Assembly: GCA_964019055.1 (NCBI GenBank)
Contig: OZ025211.1
Location: 7,690,400-7,754,399, forward strand
Source: Anthopleura xanthogrammica
Lineage: Eukaryota; Cnidaria; Anthozoa; Actiniaria; Actiniidae
Direction of reading: 5' to 3'
Length of the DNA: 64,000 nt
Below the pieces are notes generated by a model that saw only the letters and a list, made by a program, of their open reading frames with translations, was not told the origin of the DNA and did not search any database. The position numbers and the translations under genes are program-made. Below are positions 1-15,000 of the stretch, piece by piece. The number at the start of each line of letters is the position of its first letter. Position 1 is the stretch's first letter.

Positions 1-28
1 TTTACAGCCATCTACATATTATTTTTAC

Positions 29-3000
29 CTTTAGAGGTTTCTAAATGTTTCTCCTTTAGTGCAACTTCATTCTCAAGTTTATTTAGCCTTGCTGTAATTT
101 AAAAAAATTGAGTTTATTCAGGGATGCATACAAAAGGTGTGATATTGTGCACAATATTGCAGGCAATGTTGCTTAAGTATGATTATTTTCCACTTCAGCA
201 ACATTGCATGCAAAAAATTGCATCATGTACATGTGATATGGCTTGCAATATCAATTGCCTGCAACATTATTCACAATGCATGTGTCTGTAGCTTAGTAAG
301 AGTAAATAGGCGCATACAAAAGGTGTGACATTGCACACAATATTGCAGGCAATGTTGCTTAAGTATGATTGTTTTCCACAGCAACATTGCATGCAACAAA
401 TTGCATCATGTGATATGGCTTGCAATATCAATTGCCTGCAACATTGCACACAATGCATGTGTCTGTAGCTTAGTAAGAGTAAATAGCAGAGTGATCATAC
501 CCTGTAGTATTTTCAGATCATCACTACTGCTTTGTTCTGGGACTTCGTTGGCAAAGACTACTGTTTCTAGGGGAAAGAAGGATTGAAAGAATTAACTAAA
601 TTACTCTAACCAATATTATTAGACAAAATCATACCTCACCCCCCTTCCCTCCCCAATGGGTGGGGTCATGAGCATGCCCCTGCTTTGTCTGAACATTTCT
701 GGATTGGAACATCACAGCAAAGCTTGTCTTTAGTTCAAACACCACAGTCTGAAGCCATTCTCCCTTAACTTTTACCTTCAAATAACTCAGGCTCTTGTCC
801 AAGTTGTGAACCTAGGTTTTCAACACATTCTATGGGTTTGTCATTCAGGTCTTCAGAATCTACAACAAACATAAGAATAGCATTAGTCAATGAAGCCTTT
901 CACATTACAGACGTAACTTAGAATTTCCTAAACATGAATGAAAAAGATTACGATTTGGGGCGAGCGGGCAGGCGGGTGGAAGGCTGAGAATATCTGGTAC
1001 TTGATACAAAGCATTTTTCAATTTAGTTTAATTTGTCATAACTTTGAAACCAGTGTTTGATTAGAATGTTAAACTTCATATTTTTTTAAAATACCCTAAG
1101 CATTTTTAATTATTTTTTAAATATTATTATGGAATTAATACCAACAGAAATAGAAACATTAGTGTTAAACACATTGTAAAGGATTCCAAAATTTGAGAAT
1201 TTTGTTCAATTATAAAAGCAAATAAGTAAGAATACTTGGTAGTTAGAATATAGGAATGATAATATGTCACCTCACTTAATAGACATTCCTTTTCTGACAC
1301 TAAATACTTAATAACATTTTAATTTATTCATCTATTCCTATCTCTCTCGCTTGTAAATTGAACCCTAGTCAAAATAATCGATATGTGACATATACCAGAA
1401 TTTCATTTATGAATAACTCACATGTAAAAAAATCTGCAAATAATTATGAGCAAAATAAATTTTCCTTCAGTTGGATATTTTAGGTTTTAATATCATCATA
1501 AACCTATAAGTATTTTTTAAATTCTATTGTTTTACCACTAAAAACTTTCAGCTTAAAAACAAGGTTTTATGGAACATGATGTATATCTACAAATGTATAC
1601 CCTGGTACCTGCAGAAACCTGTCATAATATTTTTACTTCCAGAGTATCATATATTGATGCCAATCAATACATTTTAACATATTTATTTAAACCTGATGCC
1701 TTAGGACTGAAACATAACAAGCTTAAGAATTGGATCCTTCAAACTTGCATGTCATGGTCAACCATAGAATCAATTATTCAAATGAGATAAGAACGATTTC
1801 ACCACAGAATATTAGGTTATTGCTATTGAGACAAAATATGTTTTGAACTACAATAGAACTTTGTTAAAAATGAAATTATTAATATAAATTAATATTCCAT
1901 CCTTTTGATAAAACATCCCTAATAAAACTAACAAAATGGCACCAAAATTATAGATTGTCATTTGAGATTTAAAGTAACAAATATTAAGTGGATTGTTTTT
2001 TTCTTGTAAAATCTAAGGTGTTTTGGAGTTGAAGTTTTGAAGACAAAACAACCAAAGCAAATATTTTTCTTGACACGTGTTTTGTGTTTCAATCCAATTT
2101 TCCCATACACAAAATGGCACCAGCGTAAATACATATATATGCACAATGACACAGAAAATTAAGGTTGATGTTAAGCATTATATCTTAGATGTAAAGTATA
2201 AATTATAGACAAAATAAGCTGATACAGTGGGCTCTTAGTTTTTGAAGTCTTGTGCACAACCTGCTTATATTTACTGTATCCTTTGTTAGTCTTTGAAATT
2301 ATTAAGTAGGTGTATATTCTTCAACCATGATATAACAGTATATCGTAATAATATTCTATATATCGCTCAACGTTTTTTGGCAAATTAGCTGCATAAGAAA
2401 TCTTTTGAATTTTAAAGCATAAAATTCTATTTAAATGCATATTGTCAAAAAAAAATCTATAAAAAGCTGGCAAATAATTGCTCTCATTTTAAATTTTTGC
2501 AAAGAATGAACACAAGCTCAAGTCTATCTTGCACAGATGTTAATTATAAATTTACACATCTCCACAGATCCTAGCAGCATATTAAGACAGGCTTCATGCA
2601 GTCCATCCTACCTGATAAGTAGACAAAGCAGTAGCTATAAATAACTGGTGCAGGATTTGCTACCATCAATGTCTTATCAAGTTTGTATGAAGCTAGGCTT
2701 TCCATTGCTAATATCATATTTGAGCTACAACATTTGTGAGCTGTTTCCAAGAAGCATGGAAAGGATTTTTCCGATTGAGACAACAAGTGTATATGTCCTG
2801 CATGTGTCTGTATTATTGTCCATAAATTATTCTAGACTTGGCTGTCATCCATATGGCAAATGCAAATGAAGGCAAGATTCACCCAATCATTAGACCAGTG
2901 GTAATAGAGCTAATCAAATCAGAAATTATGAATATGACCATAAACCTTTAGTGATTAATCAAGCCATTGAAAATAAGAGGGAATTCCAAGAAGTTCATTT

Positions 3001-6000
3001 TTCTGTTGTTGTTGTTTAGGTAGTTTTGGCCATATTTTTTCTATACTGTAACTTGTACTTTATCCAAGTCTAAAGCATTTGGTTATTTAGATGTTGACAC
3101 GAAAATGAAATAAATAAATGAAATGGAAAAAAGAGGAGTGAAGTAGGGAAAGGAAGAAAGAAAAGAAATATCCAATAGGAATAAATACACTTTAAATTAA
3201 TGCTACCTAATCATATTACATGTATCTACTATATAATTGCAGTATCTTTTGTAACATCAGACAAAAGCACTTTTTATAATGCCCTGAAATTATTCCTCAA
3301 AAACCACATACATAAGTTTTATCTGTTACATGTATTGCTTGAAAATTTCAAAGATGAGGTTGTGAAATTAGTTGCTGGTTTAAAAGTTTGACACTAGTAT
3401 TTAAAGGCATAGAGTAACATTTTCTACACTGGTTAGAAAGGAAAACAAGAGTCACCCTGATGATATAAAGTATAGTAATGTAACTACACATACCTTGGTT
3501 TTTCTTATGATTGTCTGATTTATTCTCACTTGACTTTAGAACTCCTTCTCTACGCTTATCCAGTTGGGCTGCAAAGAACCATATAGTGTCAAAATCAATG
3601 CCACCGGATATATATAAGCTGATTTGGTACTGCTGATTTCAGTGCTGCAACCTTTGTAGTCATGCTGATACTCATTCTGGACACAGTACATGTATATCTT
3701 GAATCAAACCAATCGTATGTCTTGGATAGAATATAAAAACAAGTATTGTATATCCTTTCCAACTTCCTCTTCAGTAACGTTTTATTTTCAGTATCTTTGA
3801 AAATGGACCAACAACAGGAAGGCGAAACAATATATTTCTGCAGTAACTAAGTTTGTTCATAAAATAGTCCATTTGAAAATAACATTTTTTTTTGGAAAAG
3901 TATATTTCGTTTAAATCAATCTACATGTACATGTATTTATATATCTTTTTTTTGTACACCGACCAAATGTAAAAAGTCAAATGATCCAATATACTGTTAT
4001 AATGTCTCATAAGTGACTACTATAGTCTTGTGAATAGCAGCTAAGAACAAAGCTTACTTCTTACATACCTTTCATTGCAATAAGCTGCTCTTTAGCAAAA
4101 TCACACTCAGCTTGTAGTGATTCAGTCTGTGATAGACAGATAAGATAAAATGTTGACGTTATTTAATGTTTGGGTGCCAAGAAGCTTTTAGACAAAAGGA
4201 AAGTATAATATCATATTTGATAAGAGCTACAGTTACAGGAAATATCCATAACCCTTGAGATGATCTTGAGATTCCCAAAGGAACAGGGTGGCACGGGGGT
4301 ATTGATCACAAATCACGGACATTTTTTAACAAATTCATGCATCATGAAATACAATTAATGATACAAGGATTCAGGGTGTAATACAAATTTTCACTAATCA
4401 GAGTCTTCAAAATAAGATCACACATCACAGGGAACTGAAATTCATGAATCAGACTTATTTTTTTAAATTTCACAAATCATGGTCCAAGAAAAGCCGAATC
4501 ACGCATCACACCTAACCTTTGCCACCCTGTGGGAAGAGAGGGTAGGGCGAGTTTTGGTACTATCTTTGGGGATGTTTAAATGACATTGAAGTAAAGGAAC
4601 ATCAATTAATCTTCAAGGGGAGCCCAGGGGTATGCATATTCCTTAACTTGTTACTATACAATAATATTCACATTTACTGAAAGAACGTGCATCATGAAAA
4701 ATGAAAGTGAATGGTGCTCCAAACACTGGGAGAACTCATACAGCAAGTATAACAAGCAGCTGGAACTATATGATAAGACAAGAAGGAAATATGTTTTTTT
4801 TACCAAGGAAAAAAAAGAAAGAGAGCATGTGCTTAAAGTTTTTAACAGCTACAGAAGACAATTATTGAGTCATTGAGTCTATAACAGCAACTATAGTCAC
4901 GAAACAGCCCACTCTTAGTTACTCATTTTTAAACAAGAAACTATATATGTACATAGTATACTAATTGTACAAATGAAGCTAGATTACTAGACTATGAGTA
5001 GAAGATATATAGAAGAATTACTTTCTAAAGGATCCAGGTTAATGCATTTTTAATTCTTTTACTTTCTATAAGAGTATATATAAGACATTTAATAATACTA
5101 CTGAAGTCACAGGTGCAAAGGAAGAAATAGTGCCTTATACCACTTGAGAAGATTTAGAAGAATTACTTTCTACAGGATACAAGTTTTTACACTTTGAATT
5201 AGTTTGCTATTTATAAGAGCATTAGAGAATTTAACACATTGACAAAATGACTCAAAGGCGCAGTGGAACAAATAGTATTTTACATGCCCTAGTATAGCAG
5301 TAAAGACAAATCATTAGAAGGAGTAGATACAGAAGTTTCTGCGCACTGAATCTGTTTGCTATTTATTAGAGCATTAGGGAACTAGACACATTGACAAAAT
5401 GACTCAAAGGCGCAGTGGAACAAATAGTATTTTACATGCCCTAGTATTTCAGCAAAGCCAAATCATTAGAAGGAGTAGATACAGAAGTTTTTTGCACACT
5501 GAATTTGTTTGCTATTTATTAGAGAATTAGGGAACTACAGTAGACACAATCACAAAGTAACTCAAAGGTGCAGTGCAAAAAATAGTGCCTTACGTACCCT
5601 AGCAGAAAAGGCTGCTTCTTTTATCGTAGCTTCTTCCAAGTTGCTTTGAAATTCCTTTCTTTCTTCGTTAGCCTGTAGAGTATGGATGTGAATGCAGTAA
5701 TGGGTCTATCAGTGAAAGTACTGTACACCACTTATATTGTGATCGTATTAGTACTTAGGAGAGCTTGTCAGTAGACTTGAATTAATGGTTCTATAATTAT
5801 TGGCCTTTTTTTTGCATTAGATTTTTTGTGTCAAAACACTGATGAATTACTGGTATTAGGAAAAAAGCTTTATTTTGCTCTAGAAGCAGGGTTTTAGAAT
5901 ACATTGTATACTGATAAGAATCCAGTAATGGGAATATCATATATTCTATGACATCTTAGATGATATCTATGATATGTCCTAGTATGATATTTTTTGTACC

Positions 6001-9000
6001 AAGTACACTCAAAATGCATATAATCAAAAAAACAGTAAATTAATCATGAAACTTGTATAACTAAGAGCACTGGAAACAACAGTTCTTAAAAGACCTTACT
6101 GAAATTCCTATTCAAGGAAAATAATTTCCTTGGCTCTGAACAATATTCTGTTTTGACTATGACTTCAAGTATCAGTACTGAAGTGAAAACTTAATGATTA
6201 ATGAATGACATACTAAGGTAACTTAGCAGCATCTATGAATTCTCCCAGTTGTTAAAATAATAAATGACTGTCTGGAAATAAATTCTGTGTTTTATGAATG
6301 TAACATTGGCAGATCCAGGATGATTTCAGTGGGGTAGTTGTTACTTAGAAAGCCAGTATAAAGCTTCCTCTTTAGATTTTACATTAGTCTTTATTCTTAT
6401 TATTAATTAACTCAAAGGTGTAGGGGGAGGGTTGGGGTGGCTATACACCTTATTCAATCATGCTGGAACCACCATAAAATAGACCTTTCCTGAATTCGCT
6501 TGGATGATCACGAAACAATGGTTTCAAGTCAAGGTTGGCCTTGATAAATTAAAGTATCAAGTTCAGTCTCAATTTGGAACCTTGTTTGTGATCATCCAAG
6601 TGAATTCGGGAAAGGTCTATTACTATACAAAAAGGAGACCTAAAATAATATCATTTTCTGTTAGGGTAAAAAACTCTAAACTAAGGTGGAAAATTTCAAT
6701 TGGAATCCAGCAGAAGAAGAGCCTCTGTAGAACCATTTTTAACTCCCATTTATTTGTTATACATTTTCTGTATTCCCTTGCTTGGTGGATCTTAGATCTA
6801 ACCTGTTCATCTACGGCAGCATGTCTTCTTTCTGCTTCTTCCACTTGCTCTTGTAATGATGTCATTTCCTCCAGTCTCTAGCAATTTCATTATTTTATTA
6901 GAAATCAATAATAAACCAATAATAATATCCTCAGTGGTTATACTAAAGAATGATAGAGACTTTGTAAACTCATCAGTCAGAAGCCATTTACATGAAGGTA
7001 GATTGACCATGACCAGTGCTAGCATGGGAAAAATGGAAAGAAGAAAACGTTCCCTCTAGAACCTTGTTACCCTATCTTATATAAATGGTTTCTTACAACT
7101 TTTATTAACCTACATGTAGATATAGGGCTTGTCATAACCCCCACTTCCACTGACCATCTTTTTACTTAATTATTTTTTTTCTCTAAATGTTCCACTTACT
7201 TGAGCGTGTCTTTCCGTTAATTCTTTCATCTCTTGTTGGGACTTTTCATATAGACTTTTGTAATGGAGGCACTCATCTTCTGCCGAACCACATGATCTCT
7301 GGACAATTATAAAAGGTGATATCATAATTAAACACAGTTGAAAAGCAGTCAGGCTCATAGCATAATAACACAGATTTTATTAATTATGTATTTACCACTG
7401 TATTCATTGCTCCATGCTGATCGAGACAACCATCACAACAGGGAAATCAGGCAATACACTGCCGTCAACCAATCAAATTGTTTGGTATCTTTACATACTC
7501 TCATTGATGGCAGTACATGTATTGCCCAATTTCCCTGTTGTGACTAGTTGTCTTGAGTGGTGTATAGCATTGAAAACAGTGGTAATCCTTAATTCTGACT
7601 TTTAAAAGCTCTGGTACAAACACCAAGCCTGCAGGGCTAGATTCAAATAATGCACAAACAAATGCCTATATAGACTAAATAAAAATTTGATGAAAGCTCA
7701 AATGGCTATAATTTTTATCTTGCCAAGATCTTTGCAAATTCAAATTCATTCCACATTGATAGTTATCTGATTTATGTTACAAGAAAATTCCTTAAGTTTA
7801 AACTCCTCATAACCTTAAAAATCTTCTACAAAAAGCTTTCAATTGATATAGTTCTTGAAACAATTTGCAGACAATGTAAATAGAAGTGTCTCAGACAATG
7901 GAATCATCAAAGTGGAAAAATATGTAATTAAATTCCAATTTTCTTAGCATTTATTTTCCACAAGCTTGAACATCTTCTTACCAGTATGTCTGGATATCTC
8001 TCACATAAACCAGTTAAAAATTGGCAAATTTATTTCTTATAAGCATTAAAAAGAGTCAATTAAAGCTGTTTTATCAACCTAAAATTTTAAGTATGTACAC
8101 ATATACCTTAAGTACAATTAGACATGCATGGCTGTAACAACTACATGCATTTCAAAATTTCAAAAATGTCAGTCATTGACTTCTGTCAGTAAATAATTTT
8201 TAAAAGTGCAGAATCAGTTCACATTGAGTGAATAAGCATATCTGATAACATATCTAGACTTGTAAGTGATAACATTCCTTATATACCAATAGAGGATTAA
8301 AGTATCAAAATTCACTCAGAAAATGCCCAAATAATATTTTGGTTATGTCAAGGAGTCTATTACTCAATCAATGAGAATCACTATAAAAATATAAAAAGTA
8401 CAAATACTGTGCCATTGAAAAGTAACATTTGAAATAGCTACTACATTCTTTGTAATTTTATTTCATGAATTTTATGTTTTACCACCTACCTCAACCTCTG
8501 AAAGCTTCTGTACAGCTTCCAACTTTTCTTGTAACATTCTCCTCAACGATTCCTGAAAGGCAACCAAATTTAGAATGATCTAGAAAGTTATCTCAATACA
8601 CATAATGTAAGTATCAAGACTCGTCAATCTCAAGAATGATAGATCTAGACAATATTTCCTTTAGTAAATACTTTTAGTTTGTAGGCATGAAGAGAAAATC
8701 AAAACATGTCATTCACATATATAGCACTGACCTGGATATATCAGAAATTGGTTAAATTAGTGATTTTAAGAATGTAAATATTTTGGTTGGACTTAAAAAA
8801 TACCCAAAGTGCCAAGATTTAGTGTTGCTGTGTTAGGGAATTTATACTCTTCATGGTTTTACATGGCTCATTTGACAATAAAGTGGAATCCTAGTCATGC
8901 ATGTCAAATGCCTAGAATGGTAACATGTTCTCTGTATTCACTGACCTTTGATCTCATCTCATAGTTGTGCCTATCTTCTTGGAGTGTTAGTAACTTTCTT

Positions 9001-12000
9001 TTGATGTCATCTTCACTCAAATTCTAGAAAACAGGAAAGAAAATATTCTGAATGAAAGACTGGTCTACCTGTGGTTTCAGTAGTAATTTCTAAATTTTTA
9101 TCATTGTTTCTTATAAAATAAAGAATTACATCCATTAACATCTATAAACTGAATGCAAAAAATTGATTAATATTGATAATAGATGATTAATCAATGAATA
9201 GCAAATTTGTGACTATAAATAAATGGGTGAAGATGGTAGTTATCAATTATCGTTCATTAATACGTAATCATTAATAGTCAATAGTAATTGATAATAATCA
9301 ATCTAATTAAGAATCGTTCCTGTGCGACTATCGATTAATCATTGATTACCAATACTAATTTCATCATTAATATTGATTTATCGATTTATTAGCAATGTGA
9401 TGATTGATTTTCATCGATTAATTACTCCAGAAAAATATTGTTAAAGTGGTATTGACAACAGACATTTTATCAGACCAAAATATTCAATAATTTAAACTAA
9501 TGCAGAGGGACCAGGAGCGAAAGGACGTCTGTTTTCTCAGGCTACAAACTCGTGGCATACCAAAATTCTATGATAAAACAATTAATTGAACCTTAGGTGT
9601 GACAAGGGATTCCAGAGCCTCTGGACCCTCCCCCTGGATCAACCCTAGCTGTACTATGCCATGGCAAGGAATCCAGAATAGTGTAGATTTTATATGACTA
9701 TAAATAGAAATGCTCAAACACAGCACTGTATTGTGATGGTCACAGCATGGCACAGCAAAACAGTGAGATTTTTAGAGCCATACAAAATTGATGCCATATG
9801 AAAAGTTTTAATTCGTATATTAAAAGCATCCTCTCTCTAGATGTGTTACCAACCCAGTAATAACAAATGAGTCATAGATGATCCCTTGCATGTGACGTCA
9901 AAACAGCTCAATTTAGAATATAAAACAAAAGAATTTCAATTTCCTGAGAATTGGAAACTTATTGTTTAGTCCTCCAAATTGAGCTGCATTCCAAAGAACT
10001 GCAAGGGGTTTATTACCTCATTAATCATATCCATTTTGAAATCATTAGCAAATCCTGCAATCTGATTGGCTACAAAGTGTGCAATTTAAGCATTAATTGC
10101 ACTATTTTGAATCATTAATTGCATCATTTTGTCAAACAATCACTTTTGAAGCTACATATAACTGTTGAGTATTTTAATATATTAAGTTTCAAAATGGAAA
10201 TGATTAATAGGTAATAGAACTGAGTGTCTTGCAATTTTGGGCAGAAATCACACTCGTGATTAACAAATTGCACTCCCGCTGCGCGGTCGTGCAATTTTGT
10301 AATCACTCTTGCGATTTCAGCCCAAATTGCACTCAACTCAGTTCTATTACCATTATTAATAGCAAGCCCACTATTTTGATCTAGATTAGCATATTTGCTG
10401 ATATTAGCACTGTAAGTGTTTATAATACAATAAAACAAATATGATGTTTATGAATTTAAGAAAGAACGAAAGGAATATAGAAAAGCAAGGTGAGAATGAG
10501 AAGGAAAAGAAAAAGAAGTAAAATGAAAAATAACACAAATAGAAGAGGTGACTCACTCTAGTAAGAGCTTCTATTTGGTTTTCTAACATCTCTAATCTTG
10601 AAAGAAGTTTATCCTCTTGTGCAAATTTCTGTTAAAAAAGAATTGGCATCACAAAATAAATAAAAATGGTAAAAATATGTAGGAGCACATAAGCAAAGAA
10701 AGGGAAAAAAAATTTCATTTTGGCATTAGTTTATTATTAATAACTGCATTCTTACTGTATGTTGAAATGTGCTCAATTATGAAGGCAAATATTCAAACCA
10801 AAAATAAACAAGATTTTAGATTAGAAGCTTCATTTACTAAAGCATTTTATGATGATAATGATCATACAAAAAAGGGAATTTTCATTCATTTATCTATTCA
10901 CTCAAGTGTTTGCAGTAACTATACAGGTACTACATTTGTTTATTAAGAATGAGAAAACAGTTAAAAAGTGTAGGATACACTGCTGTGTAATCTTGATTAT
11001 TTGGTCCTTTATCATGCAGCAACCATGTTTATATTCCCATGAGAATAAACACATTTGGTGTCAATAAAGATAAAGGCCTTTCAGCTAGTAGCTGGTCTTC
11101 TAGGAGTTTATGGTGCACACTTTACACCCTCTCACTGAAGTTACATGCATTTGAGAAAAGTCGAAATAGATGTGGCGATCCTGAGGATCAAACCATGGAC
11201 CTCTAGCTCTGAAGGCCAAGCACTAACCAACTGAGCTATGCCTGCTCCTATAAAGCCAATTCAAACTCATTCTGAAGCACTTGACTTAAATACGAACTAC
11301 ACAGGGATCTTCTAATGTATCAGCCATTGCTGCTGTATGAGAAAGGTCCATACAGATTCCATTCGTTAGGCATTCTTGTAAGTGCAGTAAAGTGACATTA
11401 CTGACCAATCAATGATGCTAATGGTCTATACTGTTAGAACTTACCTGACAATTATCATCAAGAATATTTTGAGAGCTATGAATAAGTCTTTGAAGAGCTG
11501 TTAATCTATTTTCCAACATCTGTTCTCTATAGATAGCATCCTGTTTAAAATGGATAATATCAGTATGATATCAAATGGGAAAAGGGCTTGCTGAGCAGTA
11601 CCTTGAGTAGAAGACTCCATTTAGTGTGGCATAATTTTACAGTGCAACACGAAAATATGACCACATTTGATGTATTTGCATACTTTTATGCAAAGGCTTT
11701 TGTATGTTTAACCAACACAGTTTGGCAGCAAAAAGCCCTTGCATAAAAGTATACAAAATACATTAAATGTGGTCATACTTTTGAGCATTGCACTGTAATG
11801 GGAAAAAAGACCAGGAATCAATCTTACATTCTCATTCTTTGAGGGAAATTATATATTTCACATCACATATTTCACAGCGCAAATGTTCTCGACTTTGACC
11901 GCCTTGCAGGTTTTCAGGGTCTCGATAATATTTGAAGGTTATGAGGGTTTTTCAAAGAATTCAAGAATTTTTTTTTGCACCATTAAACCGGTAATTAAAA

Positions 12001-15000
12001 TATGGATGTCAAAATTTAAAAGCCCTGCAACTACATTGATAGCTGTTTGTCCAAGATGACAACCAGACAAAATGTATATCAAATACCAACCTGTAGATAC
12101 TGAGAGAGCTGCCATAGTTCCTGAGCTGGAAGGCCATTATCTCTCTAGCAAAACAGGAATCAAATGCAGGCAAATAATTAGAACTAGTGAATCTTAAATT
12201 TCTATTATAAAATTAGAATTCACAATATCTAATATATAAAACCAAAATAATGCAACAGAAAGAAATGTGTCAAAAAGACATCAATTAATGCCTATATTCT
12301 AAGAATCTAAGTGAGATTTTAGAGCCTTTAAAAAACTGAAACAACTAGTTGAAAGTAGTTTCTCTATTCAAATTCACAGACAGAACACCTGTCAGAAATG
12401 GTCAGTTATGTGTAAAATTAAATGAAAATTTAAGGCACTAATATAAAATTTTCAGTTCTTTATTATCAAATTTGTAAGTGTTTTGAACATATTTGAAAGA
12501 TGAAATAAAATTATTCAAGGTGACAATAATATACAAGCATAGTTGTTTCATTTTAGCTGTAAATGCAAATGTATCAGCAGCAAAAAAGATGGAACTTAAT
12601 CTTTAAAATATGTAAAATTAAATGGGACATAAATCAGAGTAAAGAGCAGAATAAGGACCATGGAAAGTCATAAGGGTAAGGAAATCATTCTTGCTAGCTT
12701 ACCACTTTAAAAAGTCCTCTTGAAGATGATCTAAAATACAATAAAAATGTCAAAATTCTTTAAAAATTAAACAGGACCATTAAAAATGAACACAAACTGT
12801 ATAGAAAATGCTTATATAAAGATACAAGATATGAAAATAAGTCGCTGCATCAGAATATACACAGAAACAATATTACAATATCTTAAATATAAAGTTCAGT
12901 TTTAAACATTAACTTCATGTGGCATTCTTAATAAAATCTGTCATTGGTTTCAATTTGCTACAAAATAAGGCCAATTCTTATACTAAAACTACCCTTAAGT
13001 TAATCCTAACCTGGTTATACGATCAGTAATCTTAGCTTTCTTCTTTGACATTTTATATTGTCTTTAAACAACTTGTATAAGCCATTTCCAATACACGTGA
13101 GCCAATACGATGCTATGAGAAGGAGCTACAGATTCAGTAGCCCAAACGAGACTTGAAAATTTTTATGTCAAATTAGGCAGCCTGTAGCATTGCCACCAAA
13201 AATGCAAATTCTATCAGCTTTCATTTACATATCAGCTCCATCCTATTGGCTGGCTGGCTCAGATGTAGATATTAAATCCAAAGGAAACCGTGTTATGATA
13301 GCTAGGATAATTTATTTTCTTGTGGAAACTATTTTTAACATTTTCTTCCACCACAATACCCAGAAAAAGCTATTACGACATTTATTTTTGATTTCCCAAG
13401 CTGATATCCCTCAGATAACACAACGCATTGGTAATGCTATACCATAGATATCGTAGATCTTTTACATGTACCAGCTTCCTCATGCAACAGTCAAACTTAT
13501 TCCCATGAGAATAAAAGACTTTATTTAAGTCTGGATCAACATGTAAAGTGCTTGGATGAGGTTGTCTAGGGAAATATCTACTGTTCCAGATAACATGTCT
13601 ATCACGTGACAAAAGCACTAACATGGACCACTTGAATAATTATCATACTATATACATGTATATGTCATTAATTTTAATGTTTATCATGTTGCTATATCAA
13701 CTCTTTTGATTTCATTATATGTCTTTAATCTAATGAAGTATTTGAAGAGATATATTTGCGAGTGACTATATTTTAAAAGGGAAATGCAAGCCAAGTCCAT
13801 GTGTACTGCATTAGCATTTCTGATAATTCTGACAACACCTTGTGTCCCATGGTAACCACACTTAATGGAGTTCAATAAGCATGACAGGTGTTGTGCTAAA
13901 GATTGTTCTTGTCAAGTACATGGTACAGAGATTTTTTATAAGAGTCCTGATATGGATGTGTCTAGGTAAATAGAATCTCAAGCATTCTTTGAGGGTCTTG
14001 GCAATATTTAGCAATTTTTTAACTTGAGTTCAAGTTACCTACATGGAGGATACACTACGGTATGTGCTACCTGGTATGTGATGTGCATGCTCAAATTTTG
14101 AAAAATAGCTAGAATATGTGCTTCCTAAATAAAGGGTTTCTAGTTTTACTCCTGAAAAAAAAAGCTGTATTGATTGCTTAATAGCTACACTGTCATTTTA
14201 TTAACTCTCAAGGTAATTGTTATCCTTTATTGCAAGGACTGTTCAGCTTGCTAGCACAGTTTTTTGATCAATTATCATGAGAAATATTCTCACCAATCAC
14301 AGTTTGTGAAGTTCTAGGGTTTCGCAGAGTCTCTGGCATTTTGTCAAGCATGCACAGTAAGAATGACAGAACTTTGGGGTAAAATGTGTGAAAAAAGTGA
14401 ACTTGTAATTGGGTGGCTACTGCATGTAGTACAGGTATACAACACACACAAGTGCTTTGGAAATTCAAATACATACCTTGTTGCTTCATTTCCATTTGGT
14501 AGATAAAGTGTTATGTTTGCTATGATACATCCATGTGTTACTACAAGGCAAAAGGTAGTCTATCAATATTACTACAAAACACCATGACAATGCTTTGGCA
14601 CCACAGGAAGCCCAGCGCTTAAAAATTAAAATGAGCTGCATTTTTACAAGACAAATTCTTATCAGAAAGCACATTGGTTAGCTATTGTTTCAGGTGCATT
14701 TATGGATTTAACAGGGATAATCAAGGAGAAATATTAAATATAACACTTAATTGTGGTGATAATAAATTATCGCAACCTACTAGTTTCTTCAACTGAAGAT
14801 AAATAAATAACTAATCCTCACCTTTTTTAGAATTCTCTACAACATCTACACCAAACTGTACAATATCACCAGAATTAATCTCTTTTGGTTCACTCTCTTC
14901 TGATCCTTTACTAAGACGGACATTATTTACAAATGTGCCATTGCTACTTTTTGTATCGCGTAGAAAAAACTGAAGAAAAAAAGAATAACTTGTTTAGTAA

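Noticed and set aside
11160..11250. Possible tRNA gene on the minus strand
   Set aside because: Box-like motifs present, but arms do not pair well and a SINE body follows.
13190..13447. 85-residue plus-strand ORF opposite SLMAP
   Set aside because: No family features or splice context; within an SLMAP intron.
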